Positions 8,008 to 16,900 of a stretch of 64,000 nucleotides of DNA are shown piece after piece. The position numbers and the translations under genes are program-made. The DNA is from 43-108 sp001915545 (lineage in GTDB: Bacteria > Bacteroidota > Bacteroidia > Bacteroidales > Bacteroidaceae): positions 1 through 64,000 of the forward strand of contig CABUGV010000010.1 in assembly GCA_902491215.1 (NCBI GenBank). Reading direction: 5' to 3'. The first letter of the stretch is position 1, and each line of letters starts with the position of its first letter. The notes below the pieces were generated by a model. That model did no database searches. It had not been told where the DNA came from and saw only the letters and a list, made by a program, of their open reading frames with translations.

Positions 8008-9066
8008 ATGATTAAGATTAAAGCATTTCTTTCTGTCATTTGTTTGTTGCTGCCGGCATGTCTATATGGTCAGGTATTTGTTGTTGACAGTGACAGCCAT
8101 CAGCCTGTGCCTTATGCACAGATAGTAAACGGTCGTGGGGTGACAATTGGAGTTACAGATGCCAATGGAAAATTTCCTTCAGATTTGGATTCTGGAAAAG
8201 TGACAGTTATGCATGTCGCTTATTATCCGAAAGAAGTCGTCTGCCGATCTCTTGGTGATGGTTCAAAGATTTCGCTCGAACCGAGATGCTATTCTCTGAA
8301 TGAGATTGAAGTTTCCGTGAAGCAGAATGATTATGTACATCTGAAAACTTATTTCCGCAGTTATCAGCAAAACGATTCTTGTCTGAAATATTATAAAGAC
8401 GGATTTGCAGACTTTTTTGTCCGATTGAAGAATAAAAAGATAAAGAGATATGTATCGCATCTGCGTGTACTTGAAAATCGCAGTTTAACAGAAAAAGATA
8501 GAAAACGTGGTGCAGCCATGGTTGACAAATATATTGCAACTCCTTATCTTGAAAAGCAGACTTTAGCTGAACGTTTGGAGCAAGGTGGTTGGAACTTCTG
8601 CAAGGATTCCTTGTTCTGCACATTGTCTCATGACGGCAAACAGTACGGGGCTGTAAGACTCGACACCACAGGGCATACGTGTGTATGTACCTATGATGTT
8701 CTTGCTGGAGAAGGCGAACGAAACGGCTCTCTTTTTGGATTTACAAGCCGATTGACTGATTTTCTGCAAACGGAGACTTATAGTCTTCGAGATGGCATCC
8801 CTTCTTATATGGATTTGGTCAATATGCGTAATTACAGAAAAATTTTCTACAAATACAAGAAGGATCTGCGTGAGCAGATGGTTGAAGTTGTCGATGAACT
8901 ATATGTCCTTGATCGTGAATACCTTTCGTCTGAAGAAATGAAAAAAGCAGTTGATGAAATTGAAAAGTCTGAAGATTGCACCTATCCGGATGAAACAGTT
9001 GTAGCACCACTGAATGGATATCTTAATGAAGTATTGAAGAATGGTATGACCATTGTAGAACGTTAG
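8008..9066 (+). CDS. Secreted protein with carboxypeptidase-regulatory-like domain
   Basis: A 352-residue exported protein of unknown role. A signal peptide (1-21, ending CLYGQ) is followed by a beta-sandwich carboxypeptidase-regulatory-like domain (about 22-95) with the pattern DSHQPVPYAQIVNGRG and GVTDANGKF, as at the N-terminus of TonB-dependent barrels. The rest (95-352) is charged and has no domain I recognise. There is no barrel, so it is not a transporter. Such proteins are often envelope-associated in Bacteroidales. Single gene between nrnA and a repeat-bearing intergenic region. Confidence 0.65.
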   Translation: MIKIKAFLSVICLLLPACLYGQVFVVDSDSHQPVPYAQIVNGRGVTIGVTDANGKFPSDLDSGKVTVMHVAYYPKEVVCRSLGDGSKISLEPRCYSLNEIEVSVKQNDYVHLKTYFRSYQQNDSCLKYYKDGFADFFVRLKNKKIKRYVSHLRVLENRSLTEKDRKRGAAMVDKYIATPYLEKQTLAERLEQGGWNFCKDSLFCTLSHDGKQYGAVRLDTTGHTCVCTYDVLAGEGERNGSLFGFTSRLTDFLQTETYSLRDGIPSYMDLVNMRNYRKIFYKYKKDLREQMVEVVDELYVLDREYLSSEEMKKAVDEIEKSEDCTYPDETVVAPLNGYLNEVLKNGMTIVER

Positions 9067-9112
9067 GATTATTTGCTCGTGTGAAATTGTGCAGAGCTTC
9101 ATAAGCTTTGTC

Positions 9113-9191
9113 GCGAGGGCTCGCAGAGATTTTTTCGAGCGCCCGGAACAATCATCGTGGGCGCTCGGAATGTTTGACGCGGGCGCTTGGG
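9113..9191. repeat. GAGGGCTC-type palindromic repeat cluster, copy 1
   Basis: Four short GC-rich units lie in an AT-richer intergenic region: GCGAGGGCTCGC at 9113-9124, CGAGCGCCCGGAA at 9136-9148, GGGCGCTCGGAA at 9159-9170, and GCGGGCGCTTGGGA at about 9179-9191. The second and third are inverted complements (CGAGCGCCC / GGGCGCTCG) and can form a hairpin. Related clusters lie at 26345-26424 and 47157-47259. Confidence 0.7.
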
Positions 9192-9254
9192 ATTTTTTTG
9201 CTTCAGCACTTGCAGCTTCAGTTCTTTTTGCATTTCCAGAACCATCCGCTGTGA

Positions 9255-9297
9255 AAAGGCCTCAAAGATGCTCTTTGTGAACATCGTTGAGGCCTTT
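9255..9297 (-). terminator. Terminator of ugd
   Basis: AAAGGCCTCAA (9255-9265) pairs perfectly with TTGAGGCCTTT (9287-9297). On the minus strand the stem ends in a short T-run, about 30 bases past the ugd stop. Confidence 0.75.
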
Positions 9298-9326
9298 ATG
9301 CTTTCTGTAAAGAAGGTCTTGCAGGA

Positions 9327-10640
9327 TTATCGTCCTATTGAATAGTATTTGAATCCGGCTTCCTCCATTTCTGTTATGTCGTAGATGTTTCTTCCGTCGA
9401 TTACGAGCGGTTCTTTCATTTCTCTCTTTATCACGCCCCATGAAGGCATGCGGAAACATTTCCATTCGGTGAGCAGCAGCAGTGCGTCGGCATCAAGCAC
9501 CGCATCGTACATGTCGCGTGCATATTCAACCTTATCGCCGAGTCGGCGCTTGCATTCGTTCATGGCAACAGGATCGTATACACGTACTCGACATCCGGCT
9601 TCGAGAAGCATGTTTATGGTTACCAGCGAGGTCGCCTCTCTCATATCGTCAGTTTCAGCCTTGAATGCAAGTCCCCAAAGGGCAACAGTCTTGCCTTTAA
9701 GGTCGCCATTGTAGTATCGGCTGAGTTTTCTGAAAAGTATGCTCTTCTGGTTTTCATTGACATCCTCTACAGCTTTCAGCACCTTCATTTCATATCCGTT
9801 CTGCTCGGCAGTCTTTATGAGGGCCTTTACATCTTTAGGGAAACAAGAACCGCCGTAGCCGCATCCTGGATAAAGGAATTTGCTTCCTATACGGCTGTCG
9901 CTTCCGATGCCTTTTCTGACCATATTTACGTCTGCACCCACAAGTTCGCAGAGATTGGCAATGTCGTTCATGAACGAGATGCGTGTTGCCAGCATGGAGT
10001 TTGCTGCATATTTTATCATTTCTGCACTTGGAATGTCTGTGAATATCACTCTGAAGTTGTTGAGCAGGAATGGACGGTAAAGTTTGGCCATGAGTTTCTT
10101 TGCACGTTCGCTCTCAACGCCTACTACCACGCGGTCAGGGCTCATGAAGTCCTTGATGGCTGCTCCCTCCTTGAGAAACTCAGGATTGCTGGCAACGTCG
10201 AATTCAATGTCGAGTCCGCGCTTGTCCAGCTCTTCCTGTATTGTCTCTTTCACCTTCTTGGCCGTTCCTACAGGCACGGTAGATTTTGTTACCAGAACTA
10301 TGTACTTGTTCATGTTCTGTCCCACGGTTCTTGCCACCTGCAGTACGTAGCTCAGGTCTGCACTTCCGTCTTCGTCAGGAGGTGTGCCGACGGCGCTGAA
10401 CACAATTTCCACATCGTCAAGGATTGATGCAAGATCGGTAGTGAAGTTGAGGCGGCCCTCTCTATGGTTTCTGAGTACCATTTCGTCGAGCTCTGGCTCG
10501 TAGATCGGTATCTGCCCGTTGAGCAGTGAGTCTATCTTGTTTTTGTCCACATCGACGCATGTGACGTGGACTCCCATTTCTGCAAAGCATGTACCGCTTA
10601 CGAGACCAACGTAACCGGTTCCGACAATAGCTATATTCAC
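9327..10640 (-). CDS. ugd: UDP-glucose 6-dehydrogenase
   Basis: An NAD-dependent enzyme (437 residues) that oxidises UDP-glucose twice to UDP-glucuronate, a precursor of capsule and exopolysaccharide. The Rossmann motif IAIVGTGYVGLVSG sits at residues 3-16, and the catalytic cysteine lies in PGCGYGGSCFPKDVKAL (about 249-265). The C-terminal UDP-binding domain follows. The frame can be read from a TTG at 10685, but that codon lies inside the -7 box TATATTTG (10683-10690), so the GTG at 10640 is taken as start; it also aligns with the family N-terminus. Other UDP-sugar dehydrogenases share the fold, so the substrate is by family. Confidence 0.88.
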   Translation of the reverse strand: MNIAIVGTGYVGLVSGTCFAEMGVHVTCVDVDKNKIDSLLNGQIPIYEPELDEMVLRNHREGRLNFTTDLASILDDVEIVFSAVGTPPDEDGSADLSYVLQVARTVGQNMNKYIVLVTKSTVPVGTAKKVKETIQEELDKRGLDIEFDVASNPEFLKEGAAIKDFMSPDRVVVGVESERAKKLMAKLYRPFLLNNFRVIFTDIPSAEMIKYAANSMLATRISFMNDIANLCELVGADVNMVRKGIGSDSRIGSKFLYPGCGYGGSCFPKDVKALIKTAEQNGYEMKVLKAVEDVNENQKSILFRKLSRYYNGDLKGKTVALWGLAFKAETDDMREATSLVTINMLLEAGCRVRVYDPVAMNECKRRLGDKVEYARDMYDAVLDADALLLLTEWKCFRMPSWGVIKREMKEPLVIDGRNIYDITEMEEAGFKYYSIGR

Positions 10641-10682
10641 GATTCTATGCTTTAAATGTTGTTTTATTGTTTTTCCTTTATG

Positions 10683-10690
10683 CAAATATA
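10683..10690 (-). promoter_or_regulatory. -7 box of ugd
   Basis: TATATTTG on the minus strand fits the Bacteroidetes -7 consensus and fixes the ugd start at the GTG at 10640. Confidence 0.65.
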
Positions 10691-10850
10691 ATGATAAAAC
10701 TTTGAGATTGACAGAAACGCATTTGATAATAGCCGTATGTCAGTCTTGTTTTTTGCATAATTTTATGCTTGCATCTTTCTAAACGTTTGATATTCTCTCT
10801 GTTTTTCCCATTTATTTTTATTTACTTATGGTTTTTGTTGTCAAAGAGAC

Positions 10851-10858
10851 TAACTTTG
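10851..10858 (+). promoter_or_regulatory. -7 box of manA
   Basis: TAACTTTG, 68 bases before the ATG at 10926, fits TAnnTTTG. Confidence 0.55.
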
Positions 10859-10925
10859 TCAGCGGTCTGCCGATGTTTGCATGGGTGATTTTGGGGCAGG
10901 CCTGTTTTGTAAAGAAGTTAATATT

Positions 10926-11936
10926 ATGGATTTAAAACTTTATCCTTTGAAATTCCTCCCCAACATGTATGAATATGTGTGGGGCGGTAATCGCTTGAAT
11001 TCTTACAAGGGACTTCCTGCCGATGACAGAAAACTCGGCGAGAGTTGGGAGGTAAGTGCTGTCCCAGGCAAGGAATCTGTTGTTGCAGAAGGATTTCTGG
11101 CCGGCAAAACCTTGCAGGAGCTCGTTGCGGATTATGGAGAAAGACTTCTCGGACCGGTTGTTGCAGAACAATTCGGAGGCAAGTTTCCGATTCTTGTGAA
11201 ATTCATAGATGCGGCAAAAGATCTTTCGGTGCAAGTACATCCTGACGATACCCTGGCTATGGCGCGCCACGGCTGTTTCGGAAAAGAGGAAATGTGGTAC
11301 GTAATCGATGCCGAGCCCGGTGCTTCTCTGTTGTCGGGATTCTGCAAGAAAATCTCTCCAGGGGAATATGAGAAAGGAGTGTTGGACGGGTCTATATGCG
11401 ATGCAATCAGCAGGCATGAGGTGCACGAGGGCGATGTCTTTTTCATTCCGGCAGGACGTGTGCATGCCATCGGCGCCGGAATTTTCCTTGTGGAGATACA
11501 GCAGAGCAGTGATATAACCTATCGTATCTATGACTATAATCGTCTTGGACTTGACGGCAAGCCTAGGCAGCTTCATACGGAGCTTGCAAAGGATGCTATA
11601 GATTACGAGGTGCATGATGATTATAAGACTGAATATACTGTAAAGCACAATGAAGCTTCTGGCATTGTTTCGTGCAGGAATTTTACAGTTGGAATATTGG
11701 ATGCCGATAAGTCTGTAGTACGCGATATGCGTGCAAAGGGCTCGTTTGTAATATATATATGCATGAAAGGTTCATGCAGAGTTCATGTAGAAGGAAGCGG
11801 TGATTCCGGATATGCAGACCTTTGTCAGGGCGAAAGTTGTCTGGTACCTGCTGAATGTGCGGACGTCGAACTTGTGCCTGGTGAAGGCGGAATGAAGATT
11901 CTTGAGGTTTATTCAGGTGCATGTAGTCAAGGATGA
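10926..11936 (+). CDS. manA: Mannose-6-phosphate isomerase, type I
   Basis: A 336-residue cupin-fold zinc enzyme that interconverts fructose-6-phosphate and mannose-6-phosphate, feeding GDP-mannose synthesis or mannose use. Visible are YVWGGNRL near the start, GESWEVSA, the metal-binding LSVQVHPDD, EMWYVIDAEPGA, and GDVFFIPAGRVHAIGAGIFLVEIQQSSDITYR typical of the short bacterial type. The frame extends upstream to 10881, but the ATG at 10926 aligns with the family start (MDLKLYPLKFLPN). It stands alone between ugd (divergent) and rfbC (convergent); all three are sugar-nucleotide genes. Confidence 0.88.
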   Translation: MDLKLYPLKFLPNMYEYVWGGNRLNSYKGLPADDRKLGESWEVSAVPGKESVVAEGFLAGKTLQELVADYGERLLGPVVAEQFGGKFPILVKFIDAAKDLSVQVHPDDTLAMARHGCFGKEEMWYVIDAEPGASLLSGFCKKISPGEYEKGVLDGSICDAISRHEVHEGDVFFIPAGRVHAIGAGIFLVEIQQSSDITYRIYDYNRLGLDGKPRQLHTELAKDAIDYEVHDDYKTEYTVKHNEASGIVSCRNFTVGILDADKSVVRDMRAKGSFVIYICMKGSCRVHVEGSGDSGYADLCQGESCLVPAECADVELVPGEGGMKILEVYSGACSQG

Positions 11937-11973
11937 TCTTTCCGCCCTGTGATTTGCCGATGAACATTTGTCT

Positions 11974-12552
11974 TCATTGTTCCGGATATAGCGTCTGAAA
12001 GTAGCTGAACACTTCTTCGGCATCTTTCAGACGCGGATGGTGTGCATCTTTTTCGCTCAGGATACGGTTTTCGAGTGGAACACGCCAGTCGATGCCCAGA
12101 TCCGGGTCGTCCCATGCTATTGCGCCTTCGCTCTGAGGTGCATAGTAGTTATCGCATTTGTACTGGAAGACTGCTTCATCGCTGAGTACGGCGAAGCCGT
12201 GGGCAAATCCGCGAGGTACGAAAAATTGGCGGTGGTTATCTTCTGTCAGTTCTACAGCCACGTGTTGGCCGTATGTAGGACTGCCCTTGCGTATGTCTAC
12301 TGCTACATCGAGCACAGCACCTTTTACGACACGTACGAGCTTGCTTTGTGTGTACGGCGGTTTCTGAAAGTGCAGTCCTCTGACAACTCCTGCGCAAGAA
12401 CGGCTTTCATTGTCCTGGACGAAAGTTGTCTTGCAAACCTTTTCTTCAAATTCACGCTGTGAAAACGATTCGAAGAAGTAACCGCGTGCATCGTTGAATA
12501 TGCGCGGTTCTATTATTACTACTCCTTCTATACCGGTCTTGATTACATTCAT
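11974..12552 (-). CDS. rfbC: dTDP-4-dehydrorhamnose 3,5-epimerase
   Basis: A 192-residue cupin enzyme of dTDP-L-rhamnose synthesis. The start IKTGIEGVVIIEPRIFNDARGYFFESF is canonical. The catalytic His lies in VVRGLHFQ (about 58-65) and the conserved aromatic in FQYKCDNYYAP (about 129-139). It is the only rhamnose gene visible; rfbA/B/D are not in the window, unusual for a gene generally found in an rfb cluster, although Bacteroidales often scatter them. A -7 box lies at 12578-12585. Confidence 0.93.
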   Translation of the reverse strand: MNVIKTGIEGVVIIEPRIFNDARGYFFESFSQREFEEKVCKTTFVQDNESRSCAGVVRGLHFQKPPYTQSKLVRVVKGAVLDVAVDIRKGSPTYGQHVAVELTEDNHRQFFVPRGFAHGFAVLSDEAVFQYKCDNYYAPQSEGAIAWDDPDLGIDWRVPLENRILSEKDAHHPRLKDAEEVFSYFQTLYPEQ

Positions 12553-12577
12553 AAGTGAGATATTTTTTATCTGAATG

Positions 12578-12585
12578 CAAAAATA
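12578..12585 (-). promoter_or_regulatory. -7 box of rfbC
   Basis: TATTTTTG on the minus strand, 26 bases before the rfbC ATG, fits TAnnTTTG. Confidence 0.55.
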
Positions 12586-12702
12586 GTCATTTATGCCTTA
12601 TGTGAGTCGTTGCATAGCTATGAATTATGCCTGTTGAATGTCGTGGCTTCATCCTTGGATATCAAAAAATGCAGATGTTTTCCAATAACTTGATAAAATG
12701 TC

Positions 12703-12710
12703 TATATTTG
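12703..12710 (+). promoter_or_regulatory. -7 box of aroB
   Basis: TATATTTG fits the -7 consensus. It lies inside the upstream in-frame extension (from 12698), so the ATG at 12767 is the start. Confidence 0.65.
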
Positions 12711-12766
12711 CATGGCATTTCATAAATACTGCCATTTTGATAGGCATAAAGAAATATTATTGGCAT

Positions 12767-13819
12767 ATGGAGAAAAAGAAAGTCATAATCTCAAGAAATC
12801 TGGAAGAAAATCTTACGAAGGCGATTGAAGAATGCAAGCACGACAGACTCTTCGTTCTTATGGATGAAACAACCGGTAAATGTTGCTGGGATGTGGTGAA
12901 GAACTTCGATTGCGTTAAGAATGCAGAACGAATAGTGATCGGCGAAACAGATGCTGCAAAGAATCTGGATACACTTGCATACGTATGGAAAAGGCTTTCT
13001 GACGGAAAATGTACACGAGCTTCGCTCATGATAAATCTTGGTGGAGGTATGGTCACCGACCTTGGCGGTTTTGCTGCTTCTACATTTAAGAGAGGCATAA
13101 ATTTCATTAACATACCGACAACGTTGCTTTCTATGGTTGATGCTTCTGTAGGTGGCAAGACCGGTATCAACTTCAATGGCCTTAAAAATGAGGTGGGGAC
13201 TTTCTGTACTGCTTCGAGTGTGATACTTGATACGGAATTTCTTAAAACCCTGAACCATGAAAATATTTGTTCCGGATATGCTGAAATGCTTAAGCACGGA
13301 CTTATAAGCAATGTCGAGCATTGGGCGGAATTGGTGAACTTCGATCTTGACAACGTCGATTATGCATTGTTGGGCGACATGGTTGCAAGAAGTGTTGCGG
13401 TCAAGGAAAACATTGTCGTTCAGGATCCTCGGGAAAAAGGTTTGCGCAAAGCGCTTAATCTTGGCCACACGGTGGGACACGGATTTGAAAGTCTTTCTAT
13501 CGCAAAGGGAAATCCTGTACTTCATGGCTATGCAGTGGCATGGGGTCTTGTGGGAGAGCTTTATCTCTCATCTGCATTTGCCGGATTCCCGACTGAGCGT
13601 ATGAGGCAGACTGTTAGATTTATCAGAGAAAACTACGGACGTTGTCCGTTCTCGTGCAAGGATTATGAAAAGATTTATGAATTGATGACGCACGACAAGA
13701 AAAATACTTCAGGAAAAATCAATTTTACGCTTCTTGCCGATATCGGTGATATACGTCTGGATCAGACTGCTTCGAAAGAAGACATCTTTGAGATGCTTGA
13801 TTTCGTTTGTGAAGCGTGA
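12767..13819 (+). CDS. aroB: 3-dehydroquinate synthase
   Basis: A 350-residue NAD-dependent zinc enzyme, second step of the shikimate pathway (DAHP to 3-dehydroquinate). The signature is clear: INLGGGMVTDLGGFAAS at about 86-102, then FKRGINFINIPTTLLSMVDA and SVGGKTGIN. Metal-binding residues follow in GYAEMLKHG (Glu, Lys) and in NLGHTVGHGFE (two His), with a third His in VLHGYAVAWG. Everything needed for catalysis appears present. The next gene is convergent, with a shared terminator. Confidence 0.94.
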   Translation: MEKKKVIISRNLEENLTKAIEECKHDRLFVLMDETTGKCCWDVVKNFDCVKNAERIVIGETDAAKNLDTLAYVWKRLSDGKCTRASLMINLGGGMVTDLGGFAASTFKRGINFINIPTTLLSMVDASVGGKTGINFNGLKNEVGTFCTASSVILDTEFLKTLNHENICSGYAEMLKHGLISNVEHWAELVNFDLDNVDYALLGDMVARSVAVKENIVVQDPREKGLRKALNLGHTVGHGFESLSIAKGNPVLHGYAVAWGLVGELYLSSAFAGFPTERMRQTVRFIRENYGRCPFSCKDYEKIYELMTHDKKNTSGKINFTLLADIGDIRLDQTASKEDIFEMLDFVCEA

Positions 13820-13839
13820 CGATATGAGTCTTGTATAAA

Positions 13840-13887
13840 AAACGGACATCCGCATGACTGTATGAAACTTCATGCGGATGTCCGTTT
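13840..13887. terminator. Bidirectional terminator between aroB and the activase gene
   Basis: AAACGGACATCCGCATGA (13840-13857) pairs perfectly with 13870-13887. There is an A-run before and a T-rich run after, so it can serve both convergent genes. Confidence 0.9.
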
Positions 13888-13914
13888 CTTATTTTATTTT
13901 GGTATCTCAGGCCT

Positions 13915-16900
13915 TTACAGAGATGCTGTCTGCACCTTCTGTTCTTCACCTATAAGGTCGTTTACAAAGAGCAGGAGTCTGTTTCTCATGTTGACTTCGC
14001 TTATGCCTCCGTCGAAATCGAGCGACAGCATCTGCATGTCCGGATAAAGTTCCTTGATTCTCTTTTCCATACCTTTAGATATGATTTGGTTGGCTATGCA
14101 ACCGAACGGCTGGAGACTTATCACGTGGTTTATGTTCTGCTTAGCCATAGAAATAACCTCTGCAGGAAGCAACCATCCTTCGCCGAACTGTACGTTGAGC
14201 GAAATTACTTCGCTGGCGCATTTGGCCTTGTGCTGTATGCTTTCGATAGGAGTGAAGTATCGGAATGCCGATGCTGTTTTGTTGAACACCTTTATCTGCT
14301 TTTCTGCAATCTTGTAGAGCATGTCGGAGATGAACATCGGAACATTTGACTTCTCAAGTCTGCTCTTTCGTTTGGTCTTGCGGTTCACGAAATTCTGCAT
14401 GAAGAAGTCCGTCAGCATAGGAGGAACGACCTCAAGGCCCTGTTCTGCCAGCCAGTCTGCAATTCTGTGGTGTGCAAACGGGTTGAACTTTAGATAGATT
14501 TCACCTACGATTCCTACTTTACCGCATATCTTGTCCTTGCAGATAGCGTTGAATTCCTCAGCCGCCTTTGCCAATAATTTAAGGAAACTTTTGCGGTTGT
14601 TTTTCTCAATCTCCGGTTTTATGATGTCAAGATACTTGTCGAGGAGCTGTTTGGCCGCACCTTTGGTCTTTTCGCGTACTACAGACGCATGGTAGAATGA
14701 TGCCAGGCAGTCGCTGTAGAGTATTGACGAGAAGGCAAGCGGAATAACTTTTAGCCAGTTCACCTTGAATCCAGGCTGTTCGTTCTTAAGGCTTCCGCTC
14801 ATAGTTAGGGATATGACGGATACATCGCCGTAGCCAGCGCTTACAAGTGCTTTCTTGATGAGCGATATGTAGTTGCTTGCTCTGCACTGTCCTCCGGTTT
14901 GAGTTATTATGGCCGTTGTGTTCTTTGGATCGTATTCTCCAGACTTGAATGCTCTGATGATATCTCCAACGATAAGTGTTGCAGGATAGCACACCTCGTT
15001 GTTGGCATATTTCAGTCCGTATTCAACTGATTCGCTGCTGCTCATAGGCAACGTATCCACGTCGTATCCGGCATATTTCATGATAGGCTTCACGAGCGGA
15101 GATATGAATGGCGTGAAGAACGGTGCAATTATCTTTTTCTTCTTGTCGGATTTTGTGAATATCGGGGTTGTAAGGAATTTGTCCTTAAGTTTCTTTGCTT
15201 CTTCGTTGCTGAACTTCAAGCTTTCGATGATGGATCTGACGCGCAGTTTCAGAGAACCGATGTTGCAGACGTCGTCAATCTTAAGTATTGTGAACGTCTT
15301 GCCCATACGTCTCAGCATGGCGCCGACTTCGTCAACAAGGAATGCATCCGGACCGCATCCGAAAGATGTCATCTGCACAAGCTGTAGATCGCTTCCTTGC
15401 TGTGAAACCCATTTTGCTGCTTTGAGTATGCGTGTAGGATAGGACCACTGCGGTACAAACTGTGCATCGGATATGTCGATGTCCATTCCTCTTACTATGT
15501 CGTCAGTTATCACGTCGGCTCCCATGGATGCAATCATGTCCGACAGTTTATGCTGGATAAGCTGATCCGTATGATAAGGTCTTCCGGCAAGCAGTATTGT
15601 AAGTCTGCCGTTTTTTCTTCCTTCTTCAAGAACCTTCTTGTTGTATTCTGCTATGTCATGTTCAAAAGCTTTCTTTTCATCAAGAGCGAGCAAGAACGCT
15701 TTCTTTACCAATTTCTCGTTTACACCCAAGGTCTTCAGATATTGGGTACACTGGTAGAGCAGGGCTTTTTCGTCCTTGAATGAAATAGCAGGAGTGTCAA
15801 CCTTTATGTTTCCGCTGTTGATGTTCTTTATGATTGACGAATATCCGGAAACTATTGGACAGTTGAAACTGTTGCTTCCGCCGTCGTTCTTTTCATAAAG
15901 TACAAACGGCATGAATATGCGGTCGACCTTTTTGTTGATAAGGTCGTTGATATGGCTGTGTACTAGTTTTGCAGGGAAACAGATGTTGTCTGATGTTACT
16001 TGTCGGATACCCTGTTCATATTGTATGAATGATGAACGTCCTGACAATGTAACGTTTAGACCGCATTCTGTGAAAAGTTTGTGCCAGAACGGAAACTCTT
16101 CGTACATGTTGAGGCATCTAGGTATGCCTATAGTCAGTTTCGCGTCTTTGATTTCTATTTCAGCTCTGGAGAACAGCAACTTCTCTTTCTCCGTATAGGC
16201 GTTTGTTCCTTTTACGGCATCTGCACCGCTGTTGGTGAAGATTTTTTCGCATCTGTTGCCTGAATAGAATCTCTTGCCGTCCTTGAATTTATAAGTGGTT
16301 ATTCTGCATGAGTTCTCGCATCCTTTACACTGTGTTGCCTTGGTCTCATATTCAGCATTGCCGAGAATCTGCGTCAGCGACATACCGGTTTCATTGCTGC
16401 TTGCTTCTGCCGCATAGATGGCACATCCCAAAGCACCCATCAATTCCGGACGTTTGCTCCTATATACATTCTTGCCTGTAAGTTTTTCGAATGCTCTTAC
16501 AACTGAGTCGTTGCGCATAGTTCCGCCCTGGAGCACCAGATGTTCTCCAAGTTCGTCTATGTTTTTGAGCTGTAATACTTTATATAGGCAATTCTTTACT
16601 ACTGAATATGAAAGTCCTGCGGAAATATCTGCTACAGATGCGCCTTCACGCAAAACCTGCTTTACCTTGGAGTTCATGAAGACGGTACATCTTGTTCCAA
16701 GGTCGCATGGAGCTTGTGAGGTGCATGCAAGTCTTGAAAACTCTTCGGCATCGTATTTCATTGACCTTGCAAAAGTTTCAATGAAAGAACCGCAGCCAGA
16801 TGAGCATGCCTCGTTTATTTCTATACGGTTGATGGCTCCGTTGTCGATGAAGATGGCTTTCATGTCCTGTCCTCCGATATCGAGGATGAACGATACATTT

